64,000 nucleotides of DNA, taken from JBAOHV01 sp963714875. Its GTDB lineage: Bacteria > Actinomycetota > Acidimicrobiia > Acidimicrobiales > Microtrichaceae. The position numbers and the translations under genes were made by a program. Under the pieces are notes generated by a model. That model was not told the origin of the DNA, ran no database searches, and saw only the letters and a program-made list of their open reading frames with translations. The stretch lies in contig CAVQQI010000010.1 in assembly GCA_963714875.1 (NCBI GenBank), positions 310,001-374,000 of the forward strand, given 5' to 3'. This document shows, in pieces, positions 1 to 9,102 of this stretch; the first letter of the stretch is position 1, and every line of letters starts with the position of its first letter.

Positions 1-1
1 G

Positions 2-337
2 CTGCTCGGTGCGGCAGGGCTGGACGACATCGGCACGCTGTTCCCCGACACCGACCCGCGTTGGCGGGGTGCGGACAGCATCGAGTTGCTGGCGGAGTGC
101 GTCACACGGGTGCGGGCAGCGGGCTGGCAGCCGGTGAACGTCGACTGCTCGGTCATCGCCGAGCGTCCGAAGCTGGCGCCGCACAAGGTCGCGATGCAGA
201 CCCGGTTGACCGAGGTGGTCGGCGCGCCGGTGACGATCAAGGGAAGGCGCGCCGAGCAGATCGGCGGTCTGGGCCGCGCCGAGGGGATCGCATGTCTGGC
301 CTCTGCGCTCATCGAGTCGATCGACGGTGCGCCGTGA
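2..337 (+). CDS. ispF: 2-C-methyl-D-erythritol 2,4-cyclodiphosphate synthase, C-terminal part
   Basis: This is the 3' part of ispF, cut by the left edge of the window. IspF cyclises CDP-methylerythritol 2-phosphate in the non-mevalonate isoprenoid pathway in the cytosol. The readable 111 residues contain the family signature DIGTLFPDTDPRWRGADS, then the strand and helix carrying VNVDCSVIAERPKLAPH, and the C-terminal stretch with GRAEGIACLASALI. The stop at 335-337 is followed after about 60 bases by the start of a SpoU-type methyltransferase on the same strand. That resembles the common actinobacterial ispD-ispF-cysS-rlmB block, with no cysS between. Identification is firm from the motifs. 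Confidence 0.95.
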   Translation: MLGAAGLDDIGTLFPDTDPRWRGADSIELLAECVTRVRAAGWQPVNVDCSVIAERPKLAPHKVAMQTRLTEVVGAPVTIKGRRAEQIGGLGRAEGIACLASALIESIDGAP

Positions 338-395
338 GTGGACCGGTGCAGCGCAACGGGTGCCGACCGACGGTGTCGGACGAGGAACGAGGATC

Positions 396-1460
396 GTGGT
401 GAGTGCTGGAAGAGGTGGTCGTGGGACCCCCAGGTCGGGACCTGCACGCGGAGGATCCGACGGAGCGTCGCGGGGCGGCGGTCGCGGCGCTACGGGCGGC
501 GGTTCCCGGGGTGGACCGAGCGGCGGACAGAGTGGTGGGCGCAAGGGTGGGCCGAGCGGCGGTCCGAAGAGCGGCCCGAAGGGCGGAGTCAGAGGAGCTG
601 CGCCGAGCGGGCGGCCGGCCAAGGGGGGCCGCGGTCGCGCCGGCCCAGCTGGTCGAGGCGGGTCGAGCGGGGCACCCGCGGGCGCTCGTCGCTCCGAGGT
701 CAAGGAGCGCGGCCTGGGTGGTTCGCAGGTCGAGGGCCGACAGGCGGTGCGTGAGCTGTTGCTCGCCGGGCGGCGGAAGACCTACGAGATCGTGCTGTCA
801 GCCGATGTCGACCGGTCCGACATCGTCGGTGACATCGTGGCGCTGGCGGGCGAGCTGCGGGTGCCGATCACCGAGATCAGCCGGAGCAAGCTCGACGCGC
901 TCAGCCGCACCGACGCACCTCAGGGTGTGGTCGCACGAGCAGCGGAGCTGCCCGAGTCGGAGCTCGACGAGCTCTGTGTCGCGGGGGAGGGCGGACCGCC
1001 GTTCCTGCTGGCGGTCGACGGTGTGACCGACCCCGGCAACCTGGGCGCGCTGTTGCGCATCGCCGAGTGCGCCGGGGTGAGCGGCGTGGTGCTGCCACGG
1101 CACCGGGCCGTGCACGTCACGCCGACCGTCACCAAGGCGGCCGCCGGTGCCGCGGAGTACCTGCCGATGGCACTGGTGGGCGGGTTGCCCGCAGCGATCG
1201 AGTCGATGAAAGCCGCGGGGGTCTGGGTCGTCGGTCTCGACGCCGGTGGCGACACGCCGGTGCACGAGCTGACGGTGGCCGACGACGGCGTGTGCCTGGT
1301 GCTGGGCGCCGAGGGCAAGGGGCTGTCGCGCCTGGTGCGCCAACGCTGCGACATGATCGCATCGATCCCGCTGCACGGGCGGCTGGCGTCGCTCAACGTC
1401 GCCTCGGCCGGTGCCGTTGCCTGCTACGAGGTCGCCCGCCGCCGCAACCGGGCGAACTGA
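396..1460 (+). CDS. rlmB: SpoU/TrmH-family 23S rRNA 2'-O-methyltransferase with long Gly/Arg-rich N-terminus
   Basis: Methylates a ribose 2'-OH, probably G2251 of 23S rRNA as in RlmB (function from the family). The C-terminal ~245 residues carry an N-terminal substrate-binding domain (QVEGRQAVRELLLAGR) and the three trefoil-knot SPOUT motifs: DPGNLGALLRIAE near residue 211, LVLGAEGKGLSRLV near 304 and SLNVASAGAVACYE near 331. The first ~105 residues are low-complexity Gly, Arg, Ser, Pro and Lys with many RGG/GGP steps, which is longer than usual for the family. The start is GTG at 396 (or GTG at 399), after a purine-rich GAGGAACGAGGA. An open frame continues upstream to 327 inside ispF but has no ribosome site. 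Confidence 0.9.
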   Translation: MVSAGRGGRGTPRSGPARGGSDGASRGGGRGATGGGSRGGPSGGQSGGRKGGPSGGPKSGPKGGVRGAAPSGRPAKGGRGRAGPAGRGGSSGAPAGARRSEVKERGLGGSQVEGRQAVRELLLAGRRKTYEIVLSADVDRSDIVGDIVALAGELRVPITEISRSKLDALSRTDAPQGVVARAAELPESELDELCVAGEGGPPFLLAVDGVTDPGNLGALLRIAECAGVSGVVLPRHRAVHVTPTVTKAAAGAAEYLPMALVGGLPAAIESMKAAGVWVVGLDAGGDTPVHELTVADDGVCLVLGAEGKGLSRLVRQRCDMIASIPLHGRLASLNVASAGAVACYEVARRRNRAN

Positions 1461-1561
1461 CCGCTGGCGAATCGGGTCCGGTGACTCCGACAGGACCGGC
1501 GCAGCACGGCTCGAGCTCAGGACGGCTCGAGCTCAGGACGGCGTCGGCGCGCGCGGGACCG

Positions 1562-3194
1562 TCAGGCGGCGGTGACGCGGATGGTGTGCCAGCCGCTGGC
1601 ACCGTCGGGTGCGACGTCGGTGCGTTCCTCGGTCTGGGTCACGCCGTCGCCGTCGGTCGCCCGCACCCGGATCTGGTGCTGTCCCGCCGTCGGCTCCCAG
1701 GACAGCTTCCACTGACGCCAGGTGGTGTCGGAGTACGCCTCGCCGAGCTCCGCGTCCTCGCCAGTCGCCGTCGTCGATCTGCACCTCGACCCGTTCGATG
1801 CCACGCACCGGAGCCCACGCCACGCCGGCGATCGGGGTGGGTCGTCCGACGTCCACCGTCGCTGCCCGGGCCGGAGTGTCGATGCGTGACTGGGTCTTGA
1901 TCGGCCCTTCGACCGACCAGCCGCGCGGGATCCAGTACCCCTCGAACTCGTCGAAGCGGGTCAGTTCGATCTCGCTCAACCACTTGGTCGCCGAGACGTA
2001 GCCGTAGACGCCTGGCACGACGAGGCGGGCCGGGAACCCGTGGCGGATCGGGAGCGGTTCTCCGTTCATGCCCACTGCGACGAGCGCGTCGCGCCCGTCG
2101 AGCAGTGCGGTCGGGAACCCGGCGGTGAACCCGTCGACCGAGCGTCCGACGATCTGATCCGCGGACGGGTCGATCCCCGCCTCGGTCAACAGGTCGTCGA
2201 GTCGGCAGCCGAGCCACCGTGCGTTGCCCACCAGATCGCCGCCCACCTCGTTGGAGACGCACGACAAGGTGATGTCGGACTCGACCATGGGCCGTTCCAG
2301 GAGCTGCTCATAGGTCAGGGTGAGCTCGCGGTCGACCCGTCCCTTGACCGTCAGGGTCCAGTCCCGCGGATCGACCTGGGGCAGGGTGAGCGCGGTGTCG
2401 ATCCGGAAGAAGTCGGCGTTGGGGGTGATGAACGGGACCGCACCGGGCACGCCGAGGTCTGCCGCCGCGGGCACCGGGGGGAGCGGGCGGGACGCGCTGG
2501 GCAACATGACGCGCAGGCGTTCCGTGGTCGCCACCCCTCGCTGACGCAGCCATCGACCGGCGCCGACCATCACGACCGCGCCGGCGCTCAACGCCGCAGC
2601 GGTGCCCAGGAACTGGCGGCGCGTCGCGGCGGTCATCGGCACCGCACCGCGCCCGTCGCCGCCGGTGCCCGACGGAGGTGGGTCGACGAAGCCGAGCCCC
2701 GCCGCAGCGACATCGTGGCCTGCCTGGTGCACCAGCAGCACCAGCACCGCGGCGGCGACGACACCGGCCACCAAGCTGGGCACGATCCCCGACCATCCCG
2801 TGCCGCCCCGGCCCAGCGCCGCGAGCACGCCGAGCAGCGAGAACACCGCCACACCGACGAGCCCGGCGCGCACCCCACGGCGCAGCGCAACGACCCCCAC
2901 GCCGACCGCGAACAGCGCCAACAGGATGAGGACCCCGCCGACCAGGACGGCCTTGTCCGAGGTGCCGAAGGTCGAGATCGCCCACTCCTTGAGCGGTCGC
3001 GGCACGTTGTCGACCACCCTGTCGCCCACGCTCAGCACCGGCGAGCTCAGCGAGGTCCAGATCCCGGCCATCAGCTCGGCAACAGCGAGCCCGCATGCCG
3101 CGGCGACGATGCCGACCACGGCACCCGCCCACAACGGAGCGGCGTCGCCCGACGCCGGATCGGTGCGCGGGGGCGAGGTGGCCGGAGAACTCAC
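1562..3194 (-). CDS. Molybdopterin-dependent oxidoreductase (sulfite-oxidase fold) with N-terminal membrane domain; frameshifted near 1757
   Basis: A membrane-anchored molybdenum-cofactor enzyme of the sulfite oxidase/YedY superfamily. It begins with several hydrophobic helices (about residues 20-160), then a second twin-arginine-like TRRQFLGTAAALSAGAVV segment near residue 190. The Moco-binding domain follows, with the probable Mo-ligating cysteine in TLSCVSNEVGG near residue 312. A C-terminal immunoglobulin-like dimerisation domain comes last. After VEVQIDDGDW the frame changes: the original frame runs on as arginine-rich junk to 1533, while the neighbouring frame continues with ELGEAYSDTTWRQWKLSWEP to a stop at 1562. 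One extra base within 1751-1763 accounts for it. The GTG start at 3194 is a choice; 3221 is also possible. Substrate unknown. Confidence 0.85.
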
Positions 3195-3457
3195 CGGACC
3201 AGTATGGCGGCGCGACTGCACGGATCAGGGGTCGCTCAGGGCCGAGCGGACGTCGCTCCGGACCCTCCTGGGGTCGTGCTGGACAGCGCAGGGGCCGGTC
3301 GGGACGCGTGCACAGCTGCCTCCCGAGCGTTCCGTGGGGTGCTCAGGTTGATCCGGCGACCTGATCCGCGACACGGTGAGCGGTCGAAGAACCGGTGTAC
3401 GAGCATCGCAGCGGGCATCCTTGGCCCTGATCTCGCCCCGAACGAAGGAGCACCCCC

Positions 3458-4525
3458 ATGCGTACGACCCGATCCCGCCTTGCGCTGGTGGCCATGGCGT
3501 TGACCCTGGCGCTCGCCGGCGCAGCGTGCTCCAGCGACGATGAGCCCGATGCTGCGCCCGAGATCAAGGAGGGCCCCAGCGGTCCGGCATGTGGCGTGCT
3601 GCCCGGCGACGGTCCCGGCAGCATCGGGGAGCTGGCAAAGGTCCCGGTCGCCACAGCGGCCGGCAACAGCGCGGTGCTGAGCACGCTGGCCACCTCGGTG
3701 GTCGAGGCCGATCTGGCCGACACGCTCAACGGTGACGGCCCCTTCACGGTGTTCGCCCCGGCCAACAGCGCCTTCGGTGAGCTGCCAGCGGAGGACCTGG
3801 ATGCACTGCTCGCCGACAAGGACGCACTTGCGGACGTCCTGACCTACCACGTCGTCGCCGGCGACTACACCGCCGAGCAGCTCGTCGACGAGGGCTCGCT
3901 GGACTCGGTCGAGGGTCAGCCGCTCACCTTCGTCGCCCAGGGCGACAGCTTCACCGTCGACGGCGCCCGGATGCTGTGCGGTCCCATCCCGGTGGCCAAC
4001 GGCGTGGTCTACGTGATCGATCACGTACTGCTGCCCGATTCGGTGGCCGACCCCGTCTCCGGCCCCGTCGGTCCGCTCTGCCCGGCCATCCCCGCCGCTG
4101 ACGTGGCGGCGCTCGCCGGACAGCCCGCCGGTACCGCAGCGGGCAACGTCCCCCTGCTCTCGACGCTGACCGCGGCGGTCGAGGCTGCGGATCTGGGTGC
4201 CACCCTGAACGGTGACGGCCCCTTCATCATCCTGGCGCCGGTCGATGACGCGTTCTCGCTCATCCCGGCGGAGACCCTGAGCGGACTGCTCGAGGATCCC
4301 GAAGCGCTGGCGAACATCCTGACCTATCACGTGATCGCCGGGTCGGAGACACCCGCCGAGTTGATCCAGGCCGGCGAGGTGGAGACCGTGCAGGGCGGCA
4401 TGGTCGACATCGCCAAGGACGGCCAGAGCTTCACCGTCAACGGGGCCAAGGTGCTGTGTGGCCCGATCACCGTCGACAACGGCGTCGTGTACCTGATCGA
4501 CGACGTCCTGACACCGCCGGCCTGA
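3458..4525 (+). CDS. Lipoprotein with two fasciclin (FAS1) domains
   Basis: A 355-residue exported protein. The signal peptide ends in a lipobox (LAGAACSS, cysteine near residue 24), so the mature protein should be lipid-anchored outside the membrane. Two FAS1 domains follow (about 50-190 and 205-350). Both show the family's NGDGPFTVFAP/NGDGPFIILAP motif, an LTYHV motif and the terminal NGVVYVIDHVLLP/NGVVYLIDDVLTP strand. Each domain also has a cysteine in LCGPI. FAS1 proteins mediate adhesion or matrix contacts; the partner here is unknown. The ATG start is supported by GAAGGAG about 9 bases upstream. The next gene follows after only 7 bases, so the two are probably cotranscribed. Confidence 0.92.
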   Translation: MRTTRSRLALVAMALTLALAGAACSSDDEPDAAPEIKEGPSGPACGVLPGDGPGSIGELAKVPVATAAGNSAVLSTLATSVVEADLADTLNGDGPFTVFAPANSAFGELPAEDLDALLADKDALADVLTYHVVAGDYTAEQLVDEGSLDSVEGQPLTFVAQGDSFTVDGARMLCGPIPVANGVVYVIDHVLLPDSVADPVSGPVGPLCPAIPAADVAALAGQPAGTAAGNVPLLSTLTAAVEAADLGATLNGDGPFIILAPVDDAFSLIPAETLSGLLEDPEALANILTYHVIAGSETPAELIQAGEVETVQGGMVDIAKDGQSFTVNGAKVLCGPITVDNGVVYLIDDVLTPPA

Positions 4526-4532
4526 CCGACGG

Positions 4533-5406
4533 ATGGCACCACGACTGGCCGGAACCGGGATCTGGAGCTCCGCGCTGCGCTATGGCGATCCCGCGGCGGC
4601 CCGCGACGCCGCGGCCGAGATCGAACAGCTCGGCTACTCGGCGACGTGGGTGCCCGACGTCGGCGGCGACCTCTTCGCCGCGGTCGACAACCTGCTCGGT
4701 GCCACCACGTCCCTGACCGTCGCCACGGGCATCCTGAACCTGTGGATGCACGACGCCGCGTCGGCCGCGCAGTGGTACCACGACATGGTCGAGCGCCACG
4801 GACCGCGGCTCCTCGTCGGCGTCGGGGTCAGCCACGCGCCGTTGGTCAACTCGATCGAGGCCGACCGGTACCGCCGGCCCCTGGCCCGGACCGCTGAGTA
4901 CCTCGACGGACTGGACGCAGCACCGCAGCCCCTGCCGGTCGGCGACCGTGTGCTGGCAGCGTTGGGCCCCAAGATGCTGGAGCTGGCCCGCACCCGCTCC
5001 GTCGGGTCACACCCCTATCTGGTCACACCGCAGCACACCTCGACGGTTCGAGCGGCGCTGGGCGCCGACGCCCTGGTGGCCCCTGAGCAGGCGGTGGTGC
5101 TGGAGACCGATCCGGTGCGTGCCCGTGACCTGGCCCGGGAGCATCTGGCGATGTACCTCGGTCTGCCGAACTACTCCAACAACTGGAAGCGCGTCGGGTT
5201 CGGTGACGAGGACCTCGCTGACGGTGGCAGCGACGCGTCTGGTGGACGCGCTGGTGGCCTGGGGCGACGAGGCGACGATCGCTGCTCGTGTGCAGGAGCA
5301 CCGTGACGCGGGCGCCGACCACGTCTGCATACAGGTCCTGACCGGCGATCTGATGACGCCGAGCCTGGCCGAGTGGCGGGCACTCGCCCCCGCACTCATG
5401 GGCTGA
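4533..5406 (+). CDS. LLM-class (F420-dependent type) oxidoreductase; frameshifted near 5235
   Basis: A bacterial-luciferase-like monooxygenase fold protein of about 290 residues, probably using F420 as in the actinobacterial branch. The N-terminus has GIWSSALRYGDPAAARDAAA, then EQLGYSATWVPDVGGDLF and TTSLTVATGILNLWMHDA, all typical of the TIM-barrel family. The frame beginning at 4533 breaks after ...DLADGGSD. The C-terminal helices (RLVDALVAWGDEATIAARV, then AGADHVCIQVLTGD) are in the next frame and end at 5406. Skipping one base in GACGCGTCTG at 5232-5241 restores a full-length protein, so I treat it as one gene with a single-base indel. It lies 7 bases after the FAS1 gene. Substrate unknown. 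Confidence 0.85.
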
Positions 5407-5482
5407 ACCGCGCCGAGCTCGCATCGGGCCGGGGTGATCGCGACGACGCGGATAGCCTCGACCCGATGGGACTGTTCGACCG

Positions 5483-7198
5483 TTGAAGGGGCGCCGCCAG
5501 GGACGCGCCGCGTTGACCTGGCTGGTACGCATCGTGGTGGTGGCTGCGGTGGCCGCCGTGTGGTTCCTGCCGCCGCTGCCGCAGGATTCCACCAACGACG
5601 AGACGGCCACGGTGTCGTCCTACAGCGCCGAGATGGAGCTGTCGCGCGATGGCGACCTGCGCACGATCGAGACGATCGACGTCCAGATGCCCGCCGGCAA
5701 GCGCGGGATCTTCAGGATCTTCGACACCGCCGACCCACGTCGCAGCAACGTCGAGCACCCGGTCGAGGTCGAGGCGGTCGACCGCGACGGCCAGATCGAG
5801 CCCTACACGCGCACCGACAGCGCTCGCGGCACCGACACCATCCGGATCGGCTCGCCGTCGGTGTACCTGGATCCCGGGCCCCACACGTACCGCATCGTGT
5901 CGTCGACCAGCGACGTGCTCGAGCCGGGTGACGACGGCGAGACCTGGTGGTGGTGGGACGTGGTCGGCTCCGGTTGGCAGATGCCGATGGGGCAGACCTC
6001 GGTGGTCGCCACGCTGCCCGCCGAGCCACTGCGGGCCGACTGCGTCGCCGGCGACGGCGACCCGTGCACCGCGACCGTCGAGGGCACCAGCCTGCGGGTC
6101 AGCACCGGCGCGCTCGAGCCGTTCACCCCGGTCACGGTGCGGGTGGCGTTCGATGCTGCGGACGTGGCGCCCCCCATCGAGCCCGCAGCGAACCGCGACC
6201 TGTTGTTCAGCGTGCTCGCGGCGATCGTCGCCGCGGGGATCGCGTTCGCGCTGTGGCGCCGCACCCAGGAGCCCGCCCCTGGCTTCCCGGTGCTGTTCGA
6301 GCCGCCGTTCATGGTGCCGCCCGCCCTCGGGGTCCGGGTGCTCGACGAGAAGGACTCCGACGAGTCGCTGCAGGCGACGTTGTTCGACCTGGCCGAGCGT
6401 GGCGTGCTGCAGCTGCGCGGCGACGACGACACGTGGCACATCGAGGTGGTGCAGCCGCTCGAGGCCGAACACCTGCATCCGATCGAGCAGTCACTGTTGC
6501 GCTCACTCGGACTGACCGGCGTGGGCAGCACCTTCACCGTGTCGTCCTCGGAGGCGTCGGGTCGTGTCGTGGCCGCGGCCCGCAAGGCGCTGCACGCGCA
6601 GACCTCGGCCAGCTCGTCGGAGTACCTGCGGTCATCGCCGGCCGGCGTGGCCGCGGTCGTGTTGGGGTGGATCTGCCTGGTCGCCTCGTTGTTCATGGTC
6701 GGTCGGTACTTCATCGACTCCGGGTGGGTGCGGTGGCCGCTGCTGGCGGGGACCAGCGCGTTCGCGCTGGTGACCGCCGGCATGATGTTCTCCGCGGGCA
6801 CCGCCACGGTCCGCACCGCCGAGGGACGTGACCTGTGGTCCAGGGCCGGCGGGTTCGCACGCTTCTTGACCACCGACTCCTCCGAGGCCCGCTTCGACGC
6901 ATCGGCGCACCTGGATTGGTATCCCCGCTACCTGGCGTGGGCGGTGGCGCTGGGCGTCGCGGACGAGTGGGCGGCGCGCTACGAGGCCCAGGGGGTCGAG
7001 CTGCCCGAGGTGCCGTGGGTGATCTGGGTGGGAAGTGGTCAGCGGTTCAGCACCCGCTCGATGACCAGTTCGTTCGACCGCGCCATCTCCAGCGCATCAG
7101 CCGCGTACGTCGCGTCGCAGGCTGCCAAGGCCAGCAGTGGTGGCGGCGGATTCTCGGGCGGGTCCGGAGGCGGCGGAGGCGGCGGAGGTTCGTGGTGA
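5483..7198 (+). CDS. DUF2207 membrane protein with Gly-rich C-terminus
   Basis: A 571-residue protein of the DUF2207 family (function unknown, commonly next to lemA). Residues ~10-32 are a transmembrane or signal segment ending WFLPPLP. The extracytoplasmic beta domain contains the diagnostic GIFRIFDTADPRR and DPGPHTYRIVSS. A TM helix near 230-250 and two more near 390-440 follow, with a cytoplasmic region between them. The tail is a characteristic run of glycines ending GGSW. The annotated start is TTG at 5483. Just upstream, ATG at 5466 reads MGLFDR and then stops; one more T would join it to LKGRRQG, so the true start may be 5466 with a lost base. lemA follows within 50 bases. Confidence 0.88.
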   Translation: MKGRRQGRAALTWLVRIVVVAAVAAVWFLPPLPQDSTNDETATVSSYSAEMELSRDGDLRTIETIDVQMPAGKRGIFRIFDTADPRRSNVEHPVEVEAVDRDGQIEPYTRTDSARGTDTIRIGSPSVYLDPGPHTYRIVSSTSDVLEPGDDGETWWWWDVVGSGWQMPMGQTSVVATLPAEPLRADCVAGDGDPCTATVEGTSLRVSTGALEPFTPVTVRVAFDAADVAPPIEPAANRDLLFSVLAAIVAAGIAFALWRRTQEPAPGFPVLFEPPFMVPPALGVRVLDEKDSDESLQATLFDLAERGVLQLRGDDDTWHIEVVQPLEAEHLHPIEQSLLRSLGLTGVGSTFTVSSSEASGRVVAAARKALHAQTSASSSEYLRSSPAGVAAVVLGWICLVASLFMVGRYFIDSGWVRWPLLAGTSAFALVTAGMMFSAGTATVRTAEGRDLWSRAGGFARFLTTDSSEARFDASAHLDWYPRYLAWAVALGVADEWAARYEAQGVELPEVPWVIWVGSGQRFSTRSMTSSFDRAISSASAAYVASQAAKASSGGGGFSGGSGGGGGGGGSW

Positions 7199-7247
7199 GC
7201 CATGCTCGTGGCGTTCGGGGAGCCGGACCGGTAGGCCCTGAGGGGCA

Positions 7248-7817
7248 GTGGAGGACGAGGCTGTGTTGATCGCGATCATCGTCGTGGTGGTGCTGGTGGT
7301 GGTGCTCGGGCTGTTCGCGGTCGTCGCGCTGAACCGCCTGCGCTCCCAACGGGTGTCGGTGGAGGAGGCGATGGCCGGGATCGATGTCCAGCTGTCACGG
7401 CGCGCCGACCTGATCCCGAACCTGGTCGAGACGGTCAAGGGCTACATGGGTCACGAGCGCGAGACGCTCGAAGCGGTCACCCAGGCGCGTGCGAACGCGC
7501 AGGCGGCCTCGACCGTCGGGGAGAAGTCCGCCGCCGACGGCCAGATGCAACAGGCGTTGGCGAACCTGTTCGCGGTGGCCGAGGCGTACCCCGACCTGAA
7601 GGCCTCGACGAACTTCGCCCACCTGCAGACCGAGCTGTCGCGCACCGAGGACCAGCTGGCGTTCGCACGGCAGTACTACAACGACTCGTGCGCCACCCTG
7701 AACCGCACGATGGTGACCATCCCGTGGTCGGTCTTCGTGGGCATGTCCGGGGTGTCCAAGGGCGACTACTACGACGCCCCCGACGCATCGAGCGCGCCCC
7801 CGCAGGTGTCGTTCTGA
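7248..7817 (+). CDS. LemA family membrane protein
   Basis: A 189-residue LemA protein. It has an N-terminal TM helix of Val/Leu residues (about 6-26), then a four-helix-bundle ectodomain with the family signatures LSRRADLIPNLVETVKGY, ERETLEAVTQARANA and LQTELSRTEDQLAFARQYYN. LemA/DUF2207 pairs are widespread; their biochemical role is unsettled. The GTG at 7248 is taken as start; TTG at 7263 also fits. Its stop TGA overlaps the ATG of the next gene by one base (TGATG), so translation of the two is probably coupled. Confidence 0.93.
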   Translation: MEDEAVLIAIIVVVVLVVVLGLFAVVALNRLRSQRVSVEEAMAGIDVQLSRRADLIPNLVETVKGYMGHERETLEAVTQARANAQAASTVGEKSAADGQMQQALANLFAVAEAYPDLKASTNFAHLQTELSRTEDQLAFARQYYNDSCATLNRTMVTIPWSVFVGMSGVSKGDYYDAPDASSAPPQVSF

Positions 7818-8503
7818 TGGCAGCTCGTCTACAGGTCGGCGACCTCTACCGGGCGGGTCGACTGCGCGTGATGGACCTGCTCGAGGGCCTCGAGGAGGGG
7901 CGGTGGTCCACGCCGGTCCCGGCGTGCCCCGGGTGGGACGTGCACGATGTGACCGCGCACCTGGTCGGCGTCGCCGAGGACGCACTCGACGGCAGACTCG
8001 GCGGTCCGCCGGACCCCGAGCAGACCGCACAGGAGGTGGCACGGCACGTCGACGCCGAGCCATCGGAGCTGCTCGGTCGCTGGGCCGCCATCGCGCCTGC
8101 GTTCGAGGAACAGGTCTCTGCGGCCTCGGTGTGGCCGGCCTTCTTCGATGTGTTGTCCCATGAGCACGACCTGCACGGTGCGCTGGGCACCGAGGGTGAT
8201 CGGAACTCGGCGGGCGTGGCCCTCGCGGCGAAGCTCCTGGTGCGCAGTGCGGACCTGGGCCGCCCGTTCCAGGTGGACACGGGCACCTCGGTGCTGTCGT
8301 CCGCGGTCGGGGCTGCCGATGCGGGTGTCGAGGGGTCCGATGGGCCGCTGGAGCTGCGCTGCTCGGCGTTCGACGCCTTCCGGCTCCGTCTCGGGCGCCG
8401 CAGCCGGTCGCAGGTACTGGGGATGGACTGGTCCGAGGACCCGGGCGATTCCCTCGATCGGCTCTTCGTGTTCGGCCCCGCCGAGCGCGACCTGGTGGAG
8501 TGA
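7817..8503 (+). CDS. Maleylpyruvate isomerase-fold (mycothiol-dependent enzyme-like) protein
   Basis: A 228-residue protein of the TIGR03083/MDMPI group, whose members are DinB-like four-helix metal-binding proteins often linked to mycothiol chemistry. The N-terminal helix pair carries the typical PACPGWDVHDVTAHLVGVAED, and FDVLSHEHDLHGALG holds the second histidine cluster, so a metal-binding triad (H..H..H) is plausible. The C-terminal half resembles the SCP-like domain (GPLELRCSAFDAFRLRLGRR). The ATG at 7817 overlaps the lemA stop. The actual substrate cannot be told from sequence. Confidence 0.8.
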   Translation: MAARLQVGDLYRAGRLRVMDLLEGLEEGRWSTPVPACPGWDVHDVTAHLVGVAEDALDGRLGGPPDPEQTAQEVARHVDAEPSELLGRWAAIAPAFEEQVSAASVWPAFFDVLSHEHDLHGALGTEGDRNSAGVALAAKLLVRSADLGRPFQVDTGTSVLSSAVGAADAGVEGSDGPLELRCSAFDAFRLRLGRRSRSQVLGMDWSEDPGDSLDRLFVFGPAERDLVE

Positions 8504-8536
8504 GCCTCGGAGCTCCCGGGAGCGACTGCCCCAGGC

Positions 8537-8552
8537 ATACCCCCATGGGTAT
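8537..8552. promoter_or_regulatory. CsoR-family-like palindrome ATACCC-N4-GGGTAT upstream of rhodanese
   Basis: The 16-mer ATACCCCCATGGGTAT has perfect 6-nt arms (ATACCC/GGGTAT) around CCAT. G/C-tract palindromes flanked by AT are the known operator type of CsoR/RcnR/FrmR/CstR repressors. CstR controls persulfide and rhodanese genes, which fits the gene starting 35 bases downstream. A TATAGT hexamer at 8550-8555 could be a -10 element overlapped by the right arm. No CsoR-family gene lies in the window. Assignment is inference from motif and context. Confidence 0.45.
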
Positions 8553-8586
8553 AGTTGAGCCCACCGTCGATCGAAGGGTGTGCCCC

Positions 8587-9060
8587 ATGGCCCCGACCTC
8601 GCTGCGGAGTTCCGCACGCATCACCTCACACACCGGTACCGCTCGTCCCCGGCGTGCTGCCCGCCGACCGGTGCTCCCGGTCCTGATCGCGCTCGTGGCG
8701 ATCGCCCTGTTCGCCGCGGGGTGCGGCGGTGACGACGACGCCTCGGGTGGCGAGGGCTCGACGGCGCCGGGCGTTCCGGCGGCCACGACCGCACTCGAAC
8801 AGGACGCGGTGGTGATCGACGTGCGCACGCCCGCGGAGTACGACGCCGGACACATCGCCGACGCCCAGCTGATCGACATCCAGGCGCCGGGCTTCACCGA
8901 AGCCATCGAGGCGCTCGACCCCGAACAGGACTACGTCGTGTACTGCCGTTCCGGCAACCGCTCGGCAGTCGCAGCCGAGCAGATGACCGCCATCGGCCTC
9001 GACGTGCTCGACGGCGGGGGTCTCGACGACATGGTCGCCGGGGGTTGGACCACCGCCTGA
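8587..9060 (+). CDS. Rhodanese-domain lipoprotein
   Basis: A 157-residue exported sulfurtransferase-like protein. A long basic N-region is followed by a hydrophobic stretch and the lipobox LFAAGC (near residue 48), then a Gly/Ser/Thr-rich linker and one rhodanese domain. That domain has VVIDVRTPAEYDAGHIADA and the active-site loop YCRSGNRSAVAAEQM, in which the cysteine would carry the persulfide. This single-domain PspE-like form works outside the membrane. The ATG at 8587 follows GAAGGGTG; an in-frame ATG at 8545 lies inside the palindrome and is less likely. The operator-like palindrome suggests sulfide- or persulfide-responsive expression. Confidence 0.9.
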   Translation: MAPTSLRSSARITSHTGTARPRRAARRPVLPVLIALVAIALFAAGCGGDDDASGGEGSTAPGVPAATTALEQDAVVIDVRTPAEYDAGHIADAQLIDIQAPGFTEAIEALDPEQDYVVYCRSGNRSAVAAEQMTAIGLDVLDGGGLDDMVAGGWTTA

Positions 9061-9102
9061 CCTTCTCTGCGGTCGGGACGAACCACAGGGCATGATGGGC
9101 CC

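Noticed and set aside
2040..3503. A 487-codon plus-strand frame opposite the molybdopterin oxidoreductase.
   Set aside because: Gln/Arg/His-rich shadow frame with no domain; the minus strand carries the Moco motifs.
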